Of a stretch of 64,000 nt of DNA, positions 1 to 10,700 are shown piece after piece. The translations under genes were made by a program, and so were the position numbers. Each line of letters starts with the position of its first letter. The first letter of the stretch is position 1. The notes beneath the pieces are model-generated. The model searched no databases. It saw nothing but the letters and a program-made list of their open reading frames with translations, and was not told where the DNA came from. Source of the stretch: Isochrysis galbana (lineage: Eukaryota; Haptophyta; Isochrysidales; Isochrysidaceae); NCBI GenBank assembly GCA_018136815.1, contig CM030944.1:2333834-2397833 (forward strand), read 5' to 3'.

Positions 1-276
1 CAGTTTGTTGTGGTGACGGGCGTGTGCGCCTTCGCATACACTCTTGCCTGGCCTCTTGAGACGCTGAAAAATTGCGCACAGGCTGGTTTGCCAAAACCAG
101 GCGCAAGTTTGGCGGAGCGGCTCCATTATTTGGGTGGCCCACGCGGACTGTATCGGGGGGCGGCGCCGGGGATCTTGTGCGGTGGGTTGCGGAATGGTTG
201 TGCAATGATGGCAATGAATGGTATAGCCAACCCACTCATCACAAAGCTTGGACTTCGTCAAGACGCTCGTCGATAG
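1..276 (+). CDS. Mitochondrial carrier family protein, C-terminal fragment (gene runs off left edge)
   Basis: The frame is open from base 1 (Gln-Phe-Val-Val-Val-Thr-Gly...) to a TAG at 274-276, so this is the last ~91 residues or last exon of a longer gene. It shows the SLC25 carrier signature PLETLK (P-x-[DE]-x-x-[KR]) at the end of an odd-numbered helix. This is followed by the typical matrix loop and helix-6 elements GGPRGLYRGAAPG and a small-residue helix (LRNGCAMMAMNG). That is what the third repeat of a carrier looks like. Carriers move metabolites across the inner mitochondrial membrane; the substrate cannot be told from this part. No ATG start is expected here because the N-terminal two thirds lie outside the window. 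Confidence 0.75.
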   Translation, partial: QFVVVTGVCAFAYTLAWPLETLKNCAQAGLPKPGASLAERLHYLGGPRGLYRGAAPGILCGGLRNGCAMMAMNGIANPLITKLGLRQDARR

Positions 277-887
277 CTGAGATAGTAACAACAGCTTGAG
301 CAGCTAGAGTGACCATAACTTCTGTGCTCATGAAAAAGGTGCAACCTGACATTCTCACGTCGGACACTTAATGCATGAAAGTAGATAGCAATGAAGAGAT
401 ACCGGCCGGGTGGCCGACTAATCACACGCAGGGGTTGCGCATTGAGCAAGCCGCCGCGCCCGCGCATGCGCATGTAGCATGCGACGTGGTGCTCGCTCCT
501 CTACGCCATTGCCGTCGGATGTTCGAAGGCATTTGTTGTTGCCCGGCCTACTTGCATTGGGGCATTCAGATCGATGCCACGGGCCTTACTCTTCGGAAAT
601 GCGACTGACTTGGCTGTAACCACCCATGCAGACCTGTGCAGACAGCCGGTATGAAGGATCGACGCTCTCCAGGACGGCGAGCGGAGCTTGACTTGGTGGT
701 GGTCCAGAGACGCTTGGCATTTGGCAGTTGTCAGGCGTCGACCATAGAAAGAGACGACGTATTCGTGCCAGCCTCCATTTCTCAAGGTGTAGGGCCTGCA
801 GGGGCAGGGGCATCTCCACCCGCACCTTCATGTAGCATCGGCCAGCGGCTGAGCTACAGTGCACAGTTTCCATATTCCTAGCTAGTT
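277..887. other. Intergenic stretch, no gene seen
   Basis: This lies between the carrier stop and the LTR of TE1. It has mixed composition, with a small GCATGC-rich palindromic patch near 463-482. The open frames here are short, overlap on both strands and resemble no protein I know. The 3' UTR of the carrier gene should be in the first part. Confidence 0.5.
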
Positions 888-2075
888 TGTCGCATTCATC
901 CTAGATGATGCGATTTCCAGGCTCTTGTTTCCAGGTCCTTCGCCGTGCGGCCACACGGTGAAGCTCAGGTACATCTAGGTTGGTAGGGTTCGTCCCTAGC
1001 AATCTAGAATTCGAGTTCTCGTTTCGTTCCTTCTAGCCTGTTTGTCAGGTCTAGATTCCAGGTTTCCTCCTTTCGGGTAATCTTTACCTAAAGGAGCCAG
1101 GTCGCCTGTTGCTCGCTGCGCGCTTGTCTCAGGCTCTCAGGTTACCTTGTGAAGGCTTGTTTAGCTTCTTGCAAGGCTTGTTGTTTCTTGTTGGGTTCCG
1201 GTTCTTTCTTGGGACTTGCTGACTTTCGTTGTTGTCCAGGCCTGTTCTTCGTAGGTTCTGCTTGGCCTGGTTAGGGTTTCGTTGAATCCCCGCGTTTGGC
1301 GTTTGGCGTTGGCGTTCGGAAATTTCCTCTCACATTCCCTAGGTCCGCTACCCTTGGCTTGTAGGTCCTTGCTTCTTTCTTCTCGGTCAAGGTTTTGGCG
1401 AGCAAGTCGGTTGCTCTATCCGCTCGAGATTTGAGGTTTAATTTGCCATCTCCCCTTGGAGATCGGTGTAGGTTCGCTTCCTAGGTGAGGGAATCTTTCC
1501 CCTTGATGCAAGTTACATGCAAGCCCTTGGCCCCTTTGGTGTTTCTTCCCCTTGGTTGCTACTCAGGGTTGTTCGTTAGAAGCGTCTAGAAGGTTCACGC
1601 TCAACGGCAAGATTTATTCGGTCGTGAAGATATCTCGTCGCGATCTGTATCCAAAGTGATCGCCGTGGTCGCGCGACAGGACGCTCCCCTTCGGACTCTC
1701 CGCTACGTGGGAAGTTACAACGGAGACACGCTCCGGCCGTCGCTGCGGAGTCTCTCTCTCTCTCGCTCTCTCTCTCCGTCTCTCGCGACGTGTTTGAGTT
1801 ATCGGTGATTTGGGGTCGCGGTTGCTTGATAATTTGCTTGGTTTGGGTGAATGATTCCGGTGTGTTCGTGGGTCGGTGTATCCTGTTGTTCTCAGCTCCG
1901 TTGTCCGTCGTTGTTCGCTGCGTCGCTGCACTCAAGCAGCCTAGGCTCCCTCCCTGAGGGAAGAGTTCTTTGTAGGTCTAACAATCTCTTAAAACCCAAC
2001 ACACTAGGGCCGCTAGGAGCGCCTCGCCGCCCCACAGCCCTTCGTTCGCCGTTCGTTCCCCGTCCAGACACCCAA
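888..2075 (+). repeat. TE1 5' LTR plus untranslated leader
   Basis: The start, TGTCGC at 888, is fixed by the identical beginning of the 3' LTR at 12828 and of the third copy at 51364. The LTR/leader boundary cannot be placed because the 3' LTR is interrupted by Ns after 136 nt and the 51364 copy runs straight on into gag. The region has CT-microsatellites near 1748-1780 and no host gene. I did not find a convincing tRNA-complementary primer-binding site. Confidence 0.75.
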
Positions 2076-4793
2076 ATGGGGTTGCCCGACCCAGTCCAGA
2101 ATTTCATTCACCCGACTCCCGGTGGGGAGGAGGGCCAAAGCGCCGCGCTAGCCGCCGGTGCTGCTCGCGACGGAGTGGCTCAGAGCCCTCCGGCTCCGCT
2201 CGACTCGACAAGCACGAAATCTAAGCTCACGTCCTCGGCCGCAGAGGAGGAACCCCTCAGGGAACCTTCTCTGCCCACTGCAGCTTCTGTTCCCGAGGGG
2301 TTCCCGAGTGATCCCACGACCACTGAGGCTGCGCCAATGCCACCCATCACTCCGGCTGCTATCCCCATGATTGGCTCCGACCAGCTCGTGTCGGATGGTG
2401 AGCCTCCGTCCGCTGCCTTTGTCACCCACCGGGTGCAATTACAGCGGGCCATGGTGGGGCATGACCCTCTCCCGCATGAAGCCAACTTCAGCGTCGCTGA
2501 GTTGGCCAATGAGGTGGAGGAGGGTCCCCTCCCTCTGATTCAATTTGACCCGCCTCCTCACCTTCGAGATGATGAGTCTGAGGTGGGTGAAGCTGAGGTG
2601 ATCAGCTTCCGAAGCCCCGCCTACCGGGACTATGCCCCGCCGTCATCAAAAGGGGTCCTTGATCAAGAGATCACCCCGATCGAGACGGCCGCGGCGCGTC
2701 AGGATGCGGAAATGGCAAGGCTTCAGGCGGAGACCAACACCCTAAAAGGGGCTGTGGAGCGCCTACACTCATCCCTTGCCGCGGCAGAGGCGAGGGAGGG
2801 GCTTCTCCGGGATCAAGTTGAAGCAGGGTTCAAAGCCCTGACTCAGCTACTCCAAGCCCGCCAAGAGCCCGCTTCAAGTCCGTCGATGGATCGGACCGAG
2901 GCGGCTGCGGATTCTTCTAGGCCGGTTCAGAGGGAACCACCCATGGGCGAGCCTCCTGCTCTAGACCCAAAGGGCCACAGCTCTCCGGCTTCTAGGGTTC
3001 CACGGTCGGCGTACCCGACCTCTAAATCGGAATCCCGCCGCCAGGACCAAAGCCCTTACCGGGGCCCGACCCCGATGGTGCCACTTCGCCACCCTCGTGA
3101 CCCCTGCCTCGCGGTGGGGATGGATGAGCGAGAGGCAGTTGTAAGCGAGTGGAAAAATCTCCTCGCCCTGCCTTCACGCGATCTGGCCGCCCTTTACCGC
3201 GACTCCGACGAGCACGAGCTCATCCACACCATTTTGAAGAGCAACCTCTCCCTGGCGGGCAACGTTTGGCATTGCCGAATTTTCATGGAGGAGGACCACT
3301 TGCTCAAATGGGTGCGTAGCCGCTTCTCAGCCGAGCAAACCCTTCACCATCAGGTCAGGATGGGCAAAGAGCTTTCGGAGCTCCGCTTCCCAAAGGCCCT
3401 CGCCTCCGATAACGTTCAAACCGCGGCGACAGCCTGGAACGAATTTCGGCTAACTCTCATCAAGCCGTTGGAGCGGGCACTAGCGCTCGGCTGCGATCAT
3501 CGCGAAATATTTACCTCCCTCCTCGCGGCAGCCGGAGCCAATTCCAGCGGCAATTCTCGCATCTTCGCCTTCCTCCTCGATCTAGTGGAGGACCGCGCCC
3601 TCGCTCTCAATCCTGTCCTCGCTGCTGACGTCCTTCTTCGCAAATGCGACGGGACCTTCGCAAACGGGGCCGATGGTTTCGCGAAAGACTCGGCGTCGAT
3701 GGAGTGGGACCGCATGAGGGAGCGCGAGGCTGGCGCTGATCTATGTGAGCTCAGCAAGAATTTGGTTCGCGCCTACATCCGCAAGCTTGGCGATTCCGCG
3801 GTTGACTCCACCAACGTGTGGGATCATCCAAACATGGCCCATGAGATCAACCAGAGGTTCGAAGAAATCATCCGGAACGATAAGGTTGATCCTCAGCGCG
3901 GCGTCGATAATGCTATTAAATTTGCGGAGGTGCTCGCGGAGACTCGTTTCCGCGTAGAGAACCACGAGCTAGGTCGGTCGGCGCTCTCGTGCGTCAACCT
4001 CTGCCAACGGTACCTCAGCCCTTACGAGCAGGCTCGGGTGAAGCGTCATCAATCCCGGCCCTCGACGAAGCAAACCGTGGCTAGCGTACGCACTAAAGCC
4101 TCAGGCGAGGCAAAGAACGAGACTTCCTCGTCCCAGAAGACCGCTTCGACCACGGACATGGTTGCCGCCGTGCAGGCGGCCGTCCAAGCTACCGTGGCGG
4201 AAGCTCTTCGCGGACAGGGACATTCGCCTGCTTCGAAGCCTGATTATCGGGCTGCTGCACCGCCGGCAAGTTACCACTCCAACTCACCGTTGCCGGCTAT
4301 ACTGACCGATCCACCGGGTCGAAAGGGAGGCTCGTCTCGGCCGCCCAGCCGTCGCTGCGATCCGCCGGCGAACGGCCAAGGGCTACCGCCCGATTTGGGC
4401 GTATCCCGGTGGACGCCCGAGCTTTGGAATCGGGCCCGAGCCCGCTTCTGGGCCGTAGCAGGCTATGCCAAGCACCCAAGGGTCTCGGCGGCGCTAGCAA
4501 AGTGCCGACCGGCCGATAATTCAATGGAAACTCCACGAACGGACGATATCAATAGGGGAATCACCGAATGGACGAACGAAAACGGCTGTGCCTTCTGCGC
4601 TTTCCGACCTCAAGCTCCTCCTGGCACTCCATCCAGCGAAGCCTGGAAATATGGCACGGGAGACGGTGCTCACAACCCCGTCATCTGTCAGCCATATATC
4701 CGCTTTCTGTGTGAGGCTGGCTGCGGAGAGTGCGGATCGGACGAGCACATTCATAAGCTTCTTCGCTCGATGGTCCGGGTTAAGCCTCAGTAG
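2076..4793 (+). CDS. gag: TE1 Gag polyprotein (905 aa)
   Basis: Structural capsid protein of the retrotransposon. I chose ATG 2076 (MGLPDPVQ...) because the reading frame upstream belongs to the LTR/leader: the upstream in-frame ATG at 1851 is followed by a stop in the 51364 copy. Order of parts: a proline/serine-rich disordered N-terminus; a coiled-coil-like stretch around residues 205-265 (ETAAARQDAEMARLQAET...); and a helical capsid-like core from ~345 to 650. The core contains well-conserved blocks shared with TE2 Gag (SDNVQTAAT, CDHREIFTSLLAAA, AKDSASMEWDR, NDKVD..RGVDNA). The C-terminus has a cysteine/histidine cluster (C-x2-C ... H ... C ... C-x3-C-x2-C) that may act as a zinc-binding nucleic-acid module. 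It ends at a UAG that is in frame with pol. Confidence 0.85.
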   Translation: MGLPDPVQNFIHPTPGGEEGQSAALAAGAARDGVAQSPPAPLDSTSTKSKLTSSAAEEEPLREPSLPTAASVPEGFPSDPTTTEAAPMPPITPAAIPMIGSDQLVSDGEPPSAAFVTHRVQLQRAMVGHDPLPHEANFSVAELANEVEEGPLPLIQFDPPPHLRDDESEVGEAEVISFRSPAYRDYAPPSSKGVLDQEITPIETAAARQDAEMARLQAETNTLKGAVERLHSSLAAAEAREGLLRDQVEAGFKALTQLLQARQEPASSPSMDRTEAAADSSRPVQREPPMGEPPALDPKGHSSPASRVPRSAYPTSKSESRRQDQSPYRGPTPMVPLRHPRDPCLAVGMDEREAVVSEWKNLLALPSRDLAALYRDSDEHELIHTILKSNLSLAGNVWHCRIFMEEDHLLKWVRSRFSAEQTLHHQVRMGKELSELRFPKALASDNVQTAATAWNEFRLTLIKPLERALALGCDHREIFTSLLAAAGANSSGNSRIFAFLLDLVEDRALALNPVLAADVLLRKCDGTFANGADGFAKDSASMEWDRMREREAGADLCELSKNLVRAYIRKLGDSAVDSTNVWDHPNMAHEINQRFEEIIRNDKVDPQRGVDNAIKFAEVLAETRFRVENHELGRSALSCVNLCQRYLSPYEQARVKRHQSRPSTKQTVASVRTKASGEAKNETSSSQKTASTTDMVAAVQAAVQATVAEALRGQGHSPASKPDYRAAAPPASYHSNSPLPAILTDPPGRKGGSSRPPSRRCDPPANGQGLPPDLGVSRWTPELWNRARARFWAVAGYAKHPRVSAALAKCRPADNSMETPRTDDINRGITEWTNENGCAFCAFRPQAPPGTPSSEAWKYGTGDGAHNPVICQPYIRFLCEAGCGECGSDEHIHKLLRSMVRVKPQ
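4791..4793 (+). promoter_or_regulatory. Candidate UAG readthrough site between gag and pol (TE1)
   Basis: The gag stop reads CAG UAG GGG. The same frame (0) stays open without a further stop from 4794 into the pol domains, ending at 12443. Gag and Pol are therefore separated by one stop codon only, with no overlap and no frame change. TE2 has the same arrangement. Suppression of a UAG to make Gag-Pol is known from gammaretroviruses; its use here is inferred from frame continuity. Confidence 0.7.
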
Positions 4794-7700
4794 GGGTCCG
4801 GCGGGGTCCCCGTCCTTCAAACCCTGGCGGAGAACATCGCGGGCGGTGGGCCCGAACGCCACCACCACCATCCCGATCCGATCCCTACGTCGCTTGGGGA
4901 GAAGAGCTGTCAACGCGGCGATTCTCCCCCTGTCTCTAGCTCCATTCAGTCTTCGACGGTGGGAGCCGCCTCGCCGGCTGAAGCCCCCGCCGGACGGCTA
5001 TCTCGGAAGCCGGAGTCGACACTTGACCCGGGCTCCTGGAAACAGGTTTGCCCCGGAGATAGTCGCGACCCGACTCTCCGAAATTCGTGTACGTCTACAA
5101 GTTCTTCTATTACTCCGCACGCTATTAGGATGTTAGGGGCCGATTCTCGCTCGCTGCCCCTCTTGGAATCTATTTCTACGGATACTATGCTGTCATCGGT
5201 TTCTTCTAACTCTCCTAGGTCTTTCGTCGCATCTTCATCCCTGGATTCACCCCCCGACGGCCCTGCCCAAGGGGGTGGGCTAGGTGGATTCGACGCGTCT
5301 TCGGTCTCTTCGTTTCGTAAACGAACAGTTGTGAAGCCCTCGAGGGCTGTCGACTCGGTATCATCTTCTGCTCTAGGTTCTATGGATAGGTCCGACGTGG
5401 CCGCTGCCGCGTACGAAAACGTTGTTGCTGCTTTACCTGTTTCTGCTCTTTCCCGGCGGGACCCCTCTGGAGACCTCTCTCCCAAGGGCCATAGCCGGAG
5501 CCGCTCTGCGGACGAATCGTCGTTGTCTACCGTAGGTTCTCGTGCTGTTGAGGCGGAGACTAGTGTCTCCTCTTCACCTCTCTCCCCGGTTCGTTATATT
5601 TCTCCGTCATCGTGTTCATTCTCTCGTCTCGAAGTTGCACCTGTTCTCGTTTCTGACCTGGTTCCCGACCCGGAAGGGTCGGCTTCCGGGGTCGATGAAG
5701 TTGAAGGTTCCAAGGGAGCTGCGGCTTTCCGCGCTCACGCCGTGGTCACTCCAGCCTCGGGAGACGCAGGGGCCGTCGATTACGATCCCACGTCGCGCAC
5801 CACATGGACGCCGGCGTCTCCTCTTTCTCTCGGCTCTCCGGAGGATCCCCATTCCAGGGATCGCCCGCCGGGGCCAACCCCCTTCAGGTCTAGCCCACCG
5901 AAACTTGAGGGCGACGACCCCCTCCCCCTGAATTCTACTGCCGAGGCCATCCACCGGATCGCCGTGGTTGGTTGTTCCTCGGCCGCCAAGTCTACTGAAG
6001 CTGCCCGCGCCCCTACGCGCGAGCTTCAAATGTTAGCCGCCTCCCGTGCCCGGGCTAGCGGTTCCTCCGTCATCTTGCCCCGCCATCTCGCCGAAGCTGC
6101 TCTAGCCTTGCGGCGGCCGGACGCGAGCACTCATGCATCGCCCTCTGCCGTGTTGCCGACGCATTTTGACGAGCTTTGCGCTGAGTTGGCAGCGATCCAC
6201 GACGCCGTGACGTTCGACGCGGCCGAGGGGATTCCTCCACCCCGCGTTCTAGTCGTCGGTGAAGCTAGCGGGGTCGTGTCTTCGATGTTCCTACTTGCCG
6301 GAGCGCACGTCGCGACGTGCGATCTACGACCGTCGGAGATCGACTACATTCCCCACTTCTGCGGAGATGCTCTTCACATTCAAAATCTCGGTTGGGACCT
6401 CGTGGTCGCGCATCCGCCGTGCACGTATTTGTCGGCGGTGAGTTGCCAGTGGCTCGATCGGGAACCGGGACGTCGCCAGGCTCTCGAATCCGCCGCTAGA
6501 GTCTTCCTCGCCATGGCAAGCGCCGACGCGCCTTTCGTTGCCGTCGAAAATCCTCGAATGCACGCGGAAGCCTCTGCCTTAGTCGGGGGGTTGCGACCGC
6601 GGCAGTTTGTGCAGCCGTGGCAGCACGGCACGGGCCATCAAAAGGCAACTGGCCTGTACCTGACGGCTTCACTCCCGCCCCTGCAGCCTTCGAAGATTGT
6701 CGAGGGACGTCTATCCGCGATGGCGGATCTATCGCCGTCGCCTCACCGTGGCGCCCTTCGCAGCCGCACCTATGTGGGCATTGCCGGTGCAATGGCGGCC
6801 CAGTGGATGCCAGTCTTGCGCCGTTATGCGCGCAAAGCCAAGGCGTCGCGTTCGCTCGACTTCACGGTGGACTGGGCAATTTCCCAAGCTGCTGCCAGCT
6901 TGAGAGAACGCCCTTCGCTCTGCTCGACCGGCTTCGAACTGGCTGAGCCGAGGACGGCTCTGGCTCGCTTCATGGAGGGGAGAGGCGAAGCAGCTTCTAG
7001 CTCTCACCTCACGCCTCCCAGCGGTTCGCCAGTGTCTGATTCGGTTGTCGTGATCTCAGACGCGGGCCCCGTTGCCGATGCGTCTCGCCTGCTTCATCGG
7101 AAGGACTCGGAAACCAACGCATCGCAAGACGGGACCGTGGCGGAAGTGGACTGCTTCACGCCGTGGGAGTGGCCCATGAAGGACCGCTCTACAACGCCAG
7201 GCCCTCCAAACACGGTGAAGAAGCGCCGCAGCAAGTGGCAGGTCTTCGACCGTGATGTAATTTCGGGGGTCCATCGGTGGCGGGATGTCACGCCTTCCAT
7301 CGCCCAAGAAATCGCTGAGCAAGCGGCAGCTGCGGAGCCGTCGGAACCTCCCATCTTGTCTCGACTGGGCTCTCAAGGCATCAATGCACTATCTCCGAGC
7401 GCCTCCTTCACGGCTGGCGACGAAGGAGTGGCCGAACCGACCGGTTCGGTCGTAGCCGAAAGGCCACTTGAAAACGGGGATGTTGGGCCCGACTCGGGAG
7501 AAGATGATACGCCCGAGATGCCAGAACACCGGAGCATGCAGACCCTCGAGACCAAGCCCTCCGACGCCGCCGACGGAGAAGGTACTCCACAGGCATTGTG
7601 TGGCGATGGGGCTGCCGCTAGGGGCCTCAGTGCGGCTGGTTTTTCCGAGTTGTCGAAGCTTCCGAAGACAGACTTGCAGAAGTCCCTGGAGAAGGAATGG

Positions 7701-10700
7701 TCACGCCAAATGGATCAACCTCGGCATCCGACGGACCGTCGAGGGCTAGGCTATGATGGCGTGCCTAACCCCTCTAATTCAGCAAAGGCATCCCCATACT
7801 CTTCAATACCATTCGTGCCGCAGACGGTGGCCGCCGCTATCGAGCGAGTGCCCCACGTCGATGAATCTTCTCCGTCCAGGCTAGCCTCCAATCCAACCAC
7901 CCTGTCACCCGGAGCCGGAACCTCACTTCCGGTGGAATCTATCGCGGACACTCCGCCGCCACTCTACCCTCGTCACTGCCTCTATGTCCGCGATCTCGTG
8001 GTCTGCCGTGCCGATGGCGACCGCGCAGCTCAAGGGTTCGTTCTCCCGGACGTTGCCCTCACGGTGAACAGCACCCTGGCTGACACTGGAGCGGGCCCGT
8101 CAGTAATCACCACTGCTCTTCTCGATCGACTACCTGAAGACGCTTGCGTCGAACGCGTATCGGACGCTACCGTCCCCAACCTACATGGGCCGGACGGCCT
8201 TCTTCTCATCACTAGGGGCCGGGCTAGCCTCGTCTTCTCCTTGTCCGGTCGCCTCTTCCGTCATTCGTTCGCGGTCATCGAAGGAAACGCGATGCTTCTG
8301 CTCGGGAACGATTTTTTGGCCGCCCACTCCGCTACCATTTCTCTCGACGCCGCGAGCTCGGAAGGAAGCCTCCGCCTCCGTCCGGCCTCTGGCGATGCAG
8401 AAGACTCTTCAAGAGTCCTTTCCGAATGCGTAGTCAGAGTTTCCACGGCGCCGCCCCCAGTCGCGGACTCCGGCTTCGTCGGAGCTATCTCGATGTCACC
8501 CGGTCAACCGCTGACTGTCGACTTTCTGGAGAGGTCGACGGCAACACGAGAGATCCCGGCTGGATCGGAGGGTGAGGCTGCTGCTGATGCTAGACAGCCA
8601 CTCTATACACCTCTCTTTGAGTCTGCCGACGAGTTTGCGGCCAAAGCTCCGGCGTCTACCTCGTCCGAATATCTTCTCTACACGGAGCAAGCGGTGACGA
8701 TTCCTGCCTTCCACCGCGCAACCATCTGGGTCAGGGTTCCGCTAGCTCTCCGAGATCATTCGGACTGCGCGATGCTAGTCGACCGCCTACCAAATCGCGA
8801 GGCTCTCGATTCGTCCCCTCTCGTAATGCCCACGGTGGTCACGCCCACGGACGATCACCGCATCGCGGTGACGATCGTCCACACCGGAGTCGATGCGCTG
8901 ACCCTGCCGTCTCTGCATCCGATAGCTTCGCTCCAGGTGCGTTTCAAGTTGCACCGGGGCTGGACTCCGACTGGAAGCGAGGGGGATGGTGACCCTGTCA
9001 CCGCGCTGAGCGAGGAGCAACGAGCCCTACTCGACTCAGCCACCATCGATCCGGACCGGCTTCTTTCCGACGATCAACGAGAAGAAGTACGCCAACTCTT
9101 GGCCCGGCGCATCAAAGCTTTCGCGTTGCACCCGGGGGCTCCAAACCATACGCACGTTCTCGAGGTGGAGTTGCCACTCAACCCCGGCGCTGTTCCTCAC
9201 CGGCATGCTCCGTCTAGAGTGGGCCGCGCAGGCGAGCTCATCATAGAAGAGGAGGTAGCCAAGATGGAAGCCGCCGGCATTATTCGCAAGTCAAATTCGG
9301 CTTGGGCTTCCCGAGTAGTCCTGGTCAGCAAGAAAGATGGCTCCGTTCGATTCTGCGTGGACTACCGCGACACGAACGCCAAGCTACGCGTCGAGGATAG
9401 CCCTCTACCCCTCATTGTAGAGGCTATTGATAGGCTAGCGTCCGGCCAAGGGCCGCTCAGTTCTCTCTTTTTATGTACTCTCGATTTAGCCTCTGGTTTT
9501 TGGGGCATCCCGATCAAAGAGTCGCACAAACATATCACCGCTTTCACTACCCACCGCGGCAAATACGAGTTCAACTTTCTACCGTTCGGCATCCAATCAG
9601 GTCCCTCCTACATGTGCCGCTTGATGGACATCGTTCTCGGTGCGCTAGCGTGGGAGATCTGCATGCCTTACCTCGATGATGTGGGCATCTGGTCAACGGG
9701 CGTGGGTCCTTCCGAAGAGGCCAGGGCACAAGCTTCGTTCGAGCAAATGCTTCACCGGCTAGACCTAGTTCTCGAGCGGCTAGAGTGGGCCGGCCTGACC
9801 TGCAAGATGTCCAAGTGTGTCTTCTTTGCCACCTCTACGGAGTACCTCGGTCACGTTGTCTCGAGGGAAGGTCTCAAGATGGACCCGAAGAAGGTCGCAG
9901 CTGTCGCCGACATCGACCCGTCATCCATCAACTCCTTGGAAGCGGTTCGATCTTTCCTCGGCCTTTGCTCCTACTATCGTCGATTCATTCGCCAATTCGC
10001 CGCTAAGGCTGCTCCCCTCACTGCTCTCACGCGGAAGGGCTGCGACGTGGCAAAGGAGTCCCAGTCCGAGGAGTGTCGCCGAGCTATCCAAGAGCTCAAG
10101 ACAGCGATCACTTCGGAGCCCGTCTTGACTCCACCCAGGGATGATCGGCCCTTCATCGTCAAGACCGATGGGGCTAGCAAGTTGGGCATCGCCGGCATCC
10201 TCTCGCAGCTAGGAGACGATAACCGTGAACGAGTCGTTGGGTACTACGCTCGCAGTCTCACCTCGGCCGAACGCCATTGGACGGTGACCGAGATTGAACT
10301 CTTGGCCGCCCTGGAATCCATCCGAAATTGGCGACCCTACCTTTGGGGGCGTCGGTTCAAGTTAGTCGTCGACCACTCCGCGCTGCGATGGCTGCATACC
10401 ATGAAGGATCAAGTATCCGGTGGGCCAGCCTCTCGGCTGACTCGGTGGGCTCTCAAGTTGGCTGAGTACCGGTTCGATGTCGAACATAAACCAGGAGCTG
10501 TTCATCAGGATGCTGACGGGCTGTCCCGGCTAGCATCCCTGGAGCCGGAACACGAAGACGAACCACTCGCCGGCCCAGCGTCGTTAGCGGTACGTGAGCC
10601 TGGCTCAGAGTCTCTAGCCGAGCATGAACGGTCTCATCCGGTGGCTGCCATCACGCGCTCCGTAGCTACGGCGCGAGGGCTTCAAGCCTTGGACCGATCT

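Noticed and set aside
1851-2075. Upstream in-frame ATG extending TE1 gag by 75 residues
   Set aside because: It lies in LTR/leader sequence and the corresponding frame in the 51364 copy has a stop soon after the ATG, whereas the MGLPDPVQ start is kept in both.
4791-4793. UAG reassigned to a sense codon in this organism
   Set aside because: The carrier gene ends at a UAG (274-276), and gag homology ends just there in both elements. Readthrough specific to the element explains the data better, though the carrier's end alone is thin evidence.
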